Assembly: GCA_030642405.1 (NCBI GenBank)
Contig: DAOWNV010000007.1
Coordinates: 1-23,245 of the forward strand
DNA: 23,245 bases
Direction: 5' to 3'
From: Desulfosarcina sp.
Lineage (GTDB): Bacteria > Desulfobacterota > Desulfobacteria > Desulfobacterales > Desulfosarcinaceae
Position numbers and translations under genes: made by a program. Of this stretch, positions 6,375 through 11,787 are shown piece after piece (the first letter of the stretch is position 1; each line of letters opens with the position of its first letter). The notes under the pieces were generated by a model, which saw nothing but the letters and a program-made list of their open reading frames with translations, ran no database searches and was not told where the DNA came from.

Positions 6375-8393
6375 CTATTCTCTTTTTTTGAAATGTTTTC
6401 GTTGAATATCTTCAGAAAGAAAAAGTCTGGTCTTCGGGTTCTCCCAATGGGCCATGTGTTCGACATTGATCAGTTCGATTTGCTCTCCCTGCCATTGGGA
6501 TAAAATATCCAAGACCTTGGGGGATAGATGTGTAAGTCCATTGAGAGAAAGCACTTTGCCATCCCACCGGGCCAGATGGGCTGCCGTTGTGGGCGTCAGC
6601 TCTACCAACCCGTTCAGGCCCAGCCATTCGCCCTTCCATTCGGACAGATACCGCGCAGCCTCAGGAGACAATGTGGTTAATTGGTTAAGATACAAATCTG
6701 ATCCTTCCCATTTGGCCATACAACGAGCTGCTTCGGCAGATAAAAACATTAGTCTGTCTTTTTCGGAAAAATTGCCTTCGCAGATATCTTTCCAGATAGC
6801 AGCGCTATCCGTAGTGTTGACGGATTTTTTTTCCGTAGTGCTGTTCGTTTTCTGTTTCAGTCGTTTTGCAACGTCTTTCCATATTAATTTCAATGGCTCA
6901 GCAGCACTCCCATCCGCCTCGATATTTATCTGGTCCAAGTCCTTTTTAAGGCGCTTGTAAATTTCAGTCGTCTGTTCCACTAAACTGTCAATATCGAAAT
7001 CGCTTGTTTTACCAACCATTATAGCCAGGATCTCTGCTTTGCGAGACCAAAACAGAAGTTCTTCGCTCATAAAAAACAGTTCATTTATAGGTGATTGGAG
7101 CCTTTTTATGTACATATCTCGCCGCTGAATCGCATCGAGTCCAAGACGAACTCGAGGAAGGCTCGATGCCTTTTTATACGTGGCAGTGGTCATTTTTAAT
7201 TCATGTAATGTATCAGCGATGCCTCGAATTTCAGAATCGATTCCGTCCTCGTAATATTTTCGCAGTTCTTCGATTTCCTTTTGTTTCTCAAGCACTTCAT
7301 TTCGTAAACGATTCAATGAGTTGGCAACTGTTTGCAGGCGTAATATGTCTTCGTGGCCATAGTCTGGAATCACGGATTCTTGAACCCGGGAAACAATTTT
7401 TGTTTCTTTTGTTTCTTTGATTTGCTTTTTTTCATTTGACACGGTTGATTCCGGAAAGGGAGTCGCTCCAACCGTCTCAAACGACTTTGCCTTCCACCAA
7501 TAGCCAAACCCTGCCATTGAAAGAGAAATAATGGCAATTACAGATGCCATGACAAGCCACCTTTTCCATCTTTTCCTTGGTTTTTGCTTTTCCTGGAGAG
7601 GAGGTACCGGTGTAGCTGTGTTCGTTGGGATCTCGGAATGCTCGGTTCCGACATGTGGCAGGTCTTGAAGAGTCTTAGTTGAGGGACGCTGTACCGGTTC
7701 CTCTGGTTTTGGTGCATCCATAACGATGGAAGAGTTATCGATATCCTCTACCTTTTTCCTATCCTGCGGTTCTTCATTTGACACTACGAGATCATCATGG
7801 GGATCGGCCTTGCTCAATTCAGATTCATCATCTTCAGAAGTAATTCCTTTCAAAAGGTCATCGATTGTGTCCGAGATATCTTCGGTTTCTTCACTAAAAT
7901 CACCTTCCGCGGGTATTACGGACTGATCATTTTCGGTCTCTTCCGCAACTTTTTCTAATTCCGCAGCAAAATCGGCTTCGGTTTCCGGGACTTCAGGTTC
8001 CTCTTCCACCTTTTCAGGCTCGGCATCGACCTGGCTGTTTTCGCCGGCATCAACCTGAGACATAATGCTCTCGAAGGCTTTCTGCTGATCCTCATCAAGG
8101 CCTTCTTCGTTGCCTTTTGTATCAGATGGGGATTCGGTCACAGCTTGTGCTTCCTGGGTTACCTTCTCCAGTTCCGCAGCAAAATCGTCTTCGGTGTCCT
8201 GGACTTCAGGTTCCTCCTCCACCTTTTCAGGCTCGGCATCGACCTGGCTGTTTTCGCCGGCATCAATCTGGGACATAATGCTCTCGAAGGCTTTTTGCTG
8301 ATCCTCATCCAACTCATCATCCAGAGCCTCATCTTCAGATGTGCTATCTGGTTCGGACGTTACCGGTTGTTTCCGCTCTTGGTTATCCGTCAT
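6375..8393 (-). CDS. Single-pass membrane protein with acidic tandem repeats and C-terminal 24-residue Leu-rich repeats
   Basis: This 672-residue protein is not a family I can name. Residues 1-270 form a very acidic, probably disordered region containing two near-identical blocks (about 28-74 and 99-145, spaced 71 residues), each with LDEDQQKAFESIMSQ and ENSQVDAEPEKVEEEPEV. A basic PRKRWKRW stretch precedes one transmembrane helix (about 277-299). The downstream part has a coiled coil (about 345-400) with more helix to about 540. Residues 545-645 hold about four 24-residue repeats of the form LSPEAARYLSEWKGEWLGLNGL, resembling leucine-rich units known from planctomycete and deltaproteobacterial proteins. 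The positive-inside rule puts the acidic repeats in the cytoplasm and the Leu-rich end in the periplasm. The secreted 191-residue protein follows with zero spacing. The Shine-Dalgarno sequence is weak (GAAAAG); the 218 bp upstream presumably hold its promoter. Confidence 0.8.
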   Translation of the reverse strand: MTDNQERKQPVTSEPDSTSEDEALDDELDEDQQKAFESIMSQIDAGENSQVDAEPEKVEEEPEVQDTEDDFAAELEKVTQEAQAVTESPSDTKGNEEGLDEDQQKAFESIMSQVDAGENSQVDAEPEKVEEEPEVPETEADFAAELEKVAEETENDQSVIPAEGDFSEETEDISDTIDDLLKGITSEDDESELSKADPHDDLVVSNEEPQDRKKVEDIDNSSIVMDAPKPEEPVQRPSTKTLQDLPHVGTEHSEIPTNTATPVPPLQEKQKPRKRWKRWLVMASVIAIISLSMAGFGYWWKAKSFETVGATPFPESTVSNEKKQIKETKETKIVSRVQESVIPDYGHEDILRLQTVANSLNRLRNEVLEKQKEIEELRKYYEDGIDSEIRGIADTLHELKMTTATYKKASSLPRVRLGLDAIQRRDMYIKRLQSPINELFFMSEELLFWSRKAEILAIMVGKTSDFDIDSLVEQTTEIYKRLKKDLDQINIEADGSAAEPLKLIWKDVAKRLKQKTNSTTEKKSVNTTDSAAIWKDICEGNFSEKDRLMFLSAEAARCMAKWEGSDLYLNQLTTLSPEAARYLSEWKGEWLGLNGLVELTPTTAAHLARWDGKVLSLNGLTHLSPKVLDILSQWQGEQIELINVEHMAHWENPKTRLFLSEDIQRKHFKKRE
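7961..8099. repeat. Intragenic direct repeat, copy 2 of 2
   Basis: This stretch of about 139 bp matches 8174-8312 with an exact offset of 213 bp (71 codons). I count about seven mismatches in the first 135 bp, several of them silent. It encodes the second acidic block of the 672-residue membrane protein. The high nucleotide identity points to a recent in-frame duplication or gene conversion. Confidence 0.85.
8174..8312. repeat. Intragenic direct repeat, copy 1 of 2
   Basis: This is the partner of 7961-8099 and encodes the first acidic block (about residues 28-74) of the membrane protein. The offset of 213 bp keeps the reading frame, so recombination between copies would delete or add exactly 71 residues without a frameshift. 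Confidence 0.85.
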
Positions 8394-8611
8394 ATGTTTT
8401 TTCTTTTCAATTTACCGATCTTACCCGTTCGATGATTTTGTAGTCTGTTGCCGATTCATACCATAAAAGTAACGGTATAAACGCCGGCTTCCGGATTTCA
8501 ACCTTCGGATTCAGTAGTGATATCGACGAAATAAACATTGAACTTAAGGATAATTTTGATCATGTAACTCACGGGGGCTATATGGGGAGCTGTACTGTAT
8601 CGGTTTCTCAG

Positions 8612-9595
8612 TTATGTAACGGGGAGTTTTCCATCAAATAGCATTTGTAAATAACTGCGGTTAATAGGATCTACCGAGCTAAAATCATGATTGGGATCAG
8701 AATTGCGTGTTGCCATTTCTTTACGCAGGGTCCCGGCAGTCACCTTGCCCAATTCCACACCGAATTGATCGAAAGGGTTGATCCCCCAGATAAATGCTTC
8801 GTAGATCGTTTTTGCCTCGTAAAAGGACAACAACCTGCCAACATTCTCCGGTTCCAGGTTTTCGAGAACAATTGTGGAAGAAGGTCGGTTTCCGGAAAAG
8901 AATCCGGAGAGATTTTCATTCTCTTTTCCCTCGGCCAATGCCGTAGCTTGAGCCAACATGTTGGCCCACAACTCCTGCTGGTGTCCGACGCCTTTGTAAT
9001 CTCCCTCGTTCATCCGGTACTGGGGACTGAGAACACCAATAAAGTCGATTGGAAATGCGTTTCCCTGATGGGCAAACTGGAAAAACGAGTGCTGAGCATT
9101 GGTTCCCGGTTCCCCGAAAATGACCGTACCTGCAGGTTTTTCAAGAAAACGGCCGGCCACATCCACCGACTTACCGTTGCTTTCCATGTTCAATTGCTGA
9201 ACATGGGGGGTCAATTTGGATAAAGGTGAGGCATACGGAATAATCGCTGCTTGCGGGTAATTGAGGAAACTAGTATTCCATACGGTAAGGAGGGCGGCGA
9301 TCAAGGGTATATTTTGATCCGGCGATGCATTCAGGGCATGGCTGTCCATCTCTTCCGCCCCACGTAGAAATCGTTCGAATCGATCGTATCCAAGATATAG
9401 ACTTAACGGAACACCTCCCACCGCACTCGTAACACTGTACCTACCGCCGATGAAATCGAACATGTGAAAAGCCTCGATACCTTGGCCATCGCTCTGATCA
9501 CCGGGGCTGCCCTTGCTAGTCACCGTTACCAGATGACCGGAGGGATCAAGCCCGCGGGTTTCCAAGTATCGGATGATCAAGTCGACATTGGCCAT
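8612..9595 (-). CDS. pgi: Glucose-6-phosphate isomerase, C-terminal part of a frameshifted gene
   Basis: The C-terminal two thirds of phosphoglucose isomerase, which interconverts glucose 6-phosphate and fructose 6-phosphate. Catalytic residues are visible: the base Glu in GEPGTNAQHSFFQFAHQG, the ring-opening His in the same motif (FAHQG), and the Lys in FGVELGKVTAG. The ATG at 9595 is internal and has no ribosome-binding site. In the same frame the family sequence continues upstream as ETLFIVISKSYTTVET (the SKSYTT phosphate-binding loop), so homology reaches about 9670, where it meets the N-terminal part in another frame. The joined product would be about 543 residues, normal for the family. 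As written, this piece would not be made efficiently; either the gene is broken or the sequence carries an indel error. Confidence 0.9.
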   Translation of the reverse strand: MANVDLIIRYLETRGLDPSGHLVTVTSKGSPGDQSDGQGIEAFHMFDFIGGRYSVTSAVGGVPLSLYLGYDRFERFLRGAEEMDSHALNASPDQNIPLIAALLTVWNTSFLNYPQAAIIPYASPLSKLTPHVQQLNMESNGKSVDVAGRFLEKPAGTVIFGEPGTNAQHSFFQFAHQGNAFPIDFIGVLSPQYRMNEGDYKGVGHQQELWANMLAQATALAEGKENENLSGFFSGNRPSSTIVLENLEPENVGRLLSFYEAKTIYEAFIWGINPFDQFGVELGKVTAGTLRKEMATRNSDPNHDFSSVDPINRSYLQMLFDGKLPVT

Positions 9596-9624
9596 GGTTT
9601 CGACTGTAGTATAACTCTTAGATA

Positions 9625-10242
9625 TTACGATAAATAAAGTTTCTTCCGGTTCGATTTCCTGCTGGATATGTCCGAAGTATGAATATCCACATTAGCCAGG
9701 AAAGATAGTGACATTTTTTTGTCTGCAAAGGCTTCAAGGGCCGTGGCAACAAATTCAGTTCCAAGATAACTGCCTCCTATACCTACAACGACCACATGCC
9801 GAAATGCTTTACCGGTACTTCCCGTAGTTTCTTCCCTATGAACGGACTCACTGAAACAGCGTATTTTTTCCCTTACCCCTTCAAGTTCATGCATAACATT
9901 TCGACCGTCTACAGGAACAGGATCACCTGAAAAACGCCTGGTAGCCATATGAAGAGCGGCACGGTTTTCCGTAAGGTTCACCTTTTCCCCACGTGCCATA
10001 TCGGCAAATCGACTCTGAGCAGAAGAAGCATCGGCCAATTCAAGCAACATGGCCAGGGACGTAGCATTAATACGCTGCCGCGAATAATCGAAGAAGAGCC
10101 CCCCTCCTTTCACACTGAAATTGTCGATTCGGTTTGGGTCACGAATCAAAACCTTGAGATGGTGATCCTCTCGGTTCATGGCAAGAGCGCAATCAGTGAG
10201 CCGGACATGGAGTGGATGATGAAAAAAACGATACCCGTTCAT
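9625..10242 (-). CDS. pgi: Glucose-6-phosphate isomerase, N-terminal part of a frameshifted gene
   Basis: The first third of phosphoglucose isomerase: FFDYSRQRINATSL, GEKVNLTENRAALHMA (the family's GEKIN-TENR-VLH motif) and the sugar-phosphate loop VVVGIGGSYLGTEFV. AGGAGG lies 4 nt before the ATG, so translation starts normally at 10242. After LANVDIHTSDI the frame leaves the family sequence and runs through about 14 unrelated residues to a TAA at 9625. The correct sequence resumes one frame over at about 9665-9673. A single lost C in a CCC run (restoring DISQQEIEPEETL, which fits family spacing) or a 2-bp AT gain would both explain it. The translated product lacks the catalytic Glu, His and Lys and would be inactive. 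Confidence 0.9.
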   Translation of the reverse strand: MNGYRFFHHPLHVRLTDCALAMNREDHHLKVLIRDPNRIDNFSVKGGGLFFDYSRQRINATSLAMLLELADASSAQSRFADMARGEKVNLTENRAALHMATRRFSGDPVPVDGRNVMHELEGVREKIRCFSESVHREETTGSTGKAFRHVVVVGIGGSYLGTEFVATALEAFADKKMSLSFLANVDIHTSDISSRKSNRKKLYLS

Positions 10243-10347
10243 GAAACCTCCTGATATTCACCGTCTATGGTTCGCTAAAGGAAATGAGATAATGTGATTA
10301 GAAAATAGTTCGCTACAAAGATTGGATGTAGACCGGCAAGAACCACC

Positions 10348-10569
10348 CTATTTTTCTTCTTTCGCGCCTTGAAAGATCGCATGTGATTCCGCAGCATGAT
10401 AGGAGCATGAACAGGAAACACTGTTTGCCAGAACAGTTTGAATTTTATCCAGGGACAGACAGTCGTCCATGCACTCGGGAAAAAGGTAGCGATCGGCGCA
10501 CTCCCGGCAAGGGCTTTTCTCAAGATAACCAATATCAAAATCAAAACGATGTCTGTATTTAGTCCCCAT
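10348..10569 (-). CDS. Small Cys-rich conserved protein
   Basis: A 73-residue protein from ATG 10569 (an in-frame GTG at 10581 is the alternative). Six cysteines are arranged Cys21-x2-Cys24, Cys33-x3-Cys37 and Cys53-x-Cys55, suggesting a zinc or iron-sulfur site. The opening MGTKYRHRFDFDIGYLEKSPC looks like a small conserved hypothetical protein that I recall from sulfate-reducing bacteria, but no function is known to me. Neither start has a strong Shine-Dalgarno sequence. It stands alone between pgi (same strand, 105 bp away) and the divergent DUF2760 gene. A hairpin with GGCG/CGCC arms lies just upstream at about 10591-10613. An overlapping open frame at 10275-10544 on the same strand has no such features. 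Confidence 0.65.
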   Translation of the reverse strand: MGTKYRHRFDFDIGYLEKSPCRECADRYLFPECMDDCLSLDKIQTVLANSVSCSCSYHAAESHAIFQGAKEEK

Positions 10570-10642
10570 GAGATTAAACACTTTACTTAGGCGTCTTTAT
10601 AAGATGCACGCCTTTTGTTGAGCCGATTGGTTAAACGTTCCC

Positions 10643-10671
10643 TTGACCTTGTCTTTCTTTGGGATTAGCAT
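10643..10671 (+). promoter_or_regulatory. Predicted sigma-70-type promoter of the DUF2760 gene
   Basis: TTGACC at 10643-10648 (5/6 to the -35 consensus), exactly 17 bp, then TAGCAT at 10666-10671 (4/6 to the -10). Transcription would start near 10678, leaving a leader of about 98 nt before the ATG at 10776. Predicted by eye. Confidence 0.45.
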
Positions 10672-10775
10672 AACTCATTGACCTTCACAAGGTAAAAGCC
10701 GGCCTGTTTTCAACTGACTTGTAAATCGGAATCGGAAATCGTTCCCCAACCTACTTACGACGGACAAACAAAAAA

Positions 10776-11471
10776 ATGATGAAACCGCACTTGTTGTTAA
10801 AGTCCTTTCAAATCCGTACATTCATTCAATCATGTATTTTTTCTTTTCTTTTTTTTGCCGTCCTTGCAGGATTTTATTGGCAGTCACAAGATGCAAATAC
10901 GCCATTAGATATACAGATATATATCTTAATGTTCGCTTTCATTTTTCTTTTTGGAATTTTGCAGTGGATGTTCCAGAAAAACACACTTTGGAAATTGCTG
11001 AACGCACCAACTGAACCCCAAAAAAAGAATAAACCGTCAAGCGCAAACAAACAGGATTCCGAGGAGCATCAAACGATCCAAAGAAACCGCGAAAAAAGAC
11101 TTTTTGTCCATCTTTTTACCGTTCTTCAGCGCCAGGGGCGGTTAATGGATTTTCTAAAGGAAGATCTTTCCCATTATCAGGACGCCCAAATCGGTGCTGC
11201 AGTAAGAAATATCCACGAAAATTGCCGAAAAACCGTTGATCGCTACCTTGCGCCCGAACCTGTAATGAAAGAGGATGAGGGTGACCTTGTCAAAATTCCG
11301 GAGGGGTTCGACCCAAATGCCATCAAGTTGGTTGGAAATGTGGTGGGTACCCCACCCTTTTCCGGTATTTTGCGGCATCGTGGTTGGCAAGTGCAAACTA
11401 TTCGGATGCCTGAATTATCAGAAACGGAAAATCCGAATATCATTGCCCCGGCGGAGGTGGAAGTTCAATAG
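10776..11471 (+). CDS. DUF2760 domain protein, membrane-anchored
   Basis: This 231-residue protein has two hydrophobic helices near the N-terminus (about 12-34 and 46-66), a short charged linker, and a cytoplasmic domain from about residue 105 that I recognise as DUF2760: LFVHLFTVLQRQGRLMDFLKED, then YQDAQIGAAVRNIHENCRK, then PEGFDPNAIKLVGNVVGTPPFSGILRHRGWQ. The function of DUF2760 is unknown. In other bacteria it is, as I recall, often next to Hsp70-like genes; no such gene is present here. The downstream sensor operon starts 80 bp after its stop and has its own ribosome-binding site. Two adjacent ATG codons (10776 and 10779) are both possible starts; no strong Shine-Dalgarno sequence precedes them. 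Confidence 0.85.
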   Translation: MMKPHLLLKSFQIRTFIQSCIFSFLFFAVLAGFYWQSQDANTPLDIQIYILMFAFIFLFGILQWMFQKNTLWKLLNAPTEPQKKNKPSSANKQDSEEHQTIQRNREKRLFVHLFTVLQRQGRLMDFLKEDLSHYQDAQIGAAVRNIHENCRKTVDRYLAPEPVMKEDEGDLVKIPEGFDPNAIKLVGNVVGTPPFSGILRHRGWQVQTIRMPELSETENPNIIAPAEVEVQ

Positions 11472-11510
11472 CAAACCATGTAAAATAGACTGTATATAAC
11501 TAATAAATGA

Positions 11511-11529
11511 GTTCGCGAACATCTGTTCC
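11511..11529. promoter_or_regulatory. Overlapping palindromes, candidate operator before the sensor operon
   Basis: GTTCGCGAAC (11511-11520) is a perfect 10-bp palindrome. It shares its right half with GAACATCTGTTC (11517-11528), a 5+5 inverted repeat. The stretch CGAACATCTGTTCC matches 13 of 14 positions of the Gram-positive LexA box CGAACRNRYGTTYC. It lies about 23 bp before the ATG of the 74-residue gene. Whether LexA of this organism uses such a box is unknown, and sites of this kind arise by chance. Confidence 0.35.
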
Positions 11530-11551
11530 CATTCATTGACAGGAGCCTGCC

Positions 11552-11776
11552 ATGACGAGTTCCGAAATAAGAGGCCGACGGATGGTGGGACTATTTCTGT
11601 TAGGACTGCTGTTTTTCAACTTCCCTATTCTTTCTCTGTTTGACCAAGCCACACTGATCTTCGGCATTCCTGTTTTTTTCCTCTATCTCTTTTCAGTCTG
11701 GCTCCTTTTCGTTTTGCTATTGTTCGTGATCAGCCAATCCACGCCCCACACACAATACCACGAGGACCGAAGGTAA
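11552..11776 (+). CDS. Small two-helix membrane protein upstream of the symporter-kinase
   Basis: A 74-residue protein with two hydrophobic helices (about 11-30 and 34-60) joined by a tight loop, a basic N-terminus (RGRR) and a polar C-terminal tail. AGGAG stands 6 nt before the ATG. The stop is only 11 bp before the symporter-kinase start, so the two form an operon. Small membrane proteins of this sort commonly precede SSS-type symporters and symporter-kinase fusions, and an accessory-subunit role in transport or sensing is the obvious inference. I cannot assign a named family with confidence. Confidence 0.75.
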   Translation: MTSSEIRGRRMVGLFLLGLLFFNFPILSLFDQATLIFGIPVFFLYLFSVWLLFVLLLFVISQSTPHTQYHEDRR

Positions 11777-11787
11777 AGGGCTACACC

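Noticed and set aside
8687..9223. 178-codon plus-strand frame
   Set aside because: It is antisense to the catalytic part of pgi.
10275..10544. 89-codon minus-strand frame overlapping the Cys-rich gene
   Set aside because: It lacks a ribosome-binding site and overlaps the better-supported 73-residue Cys-rich protein in another frame.
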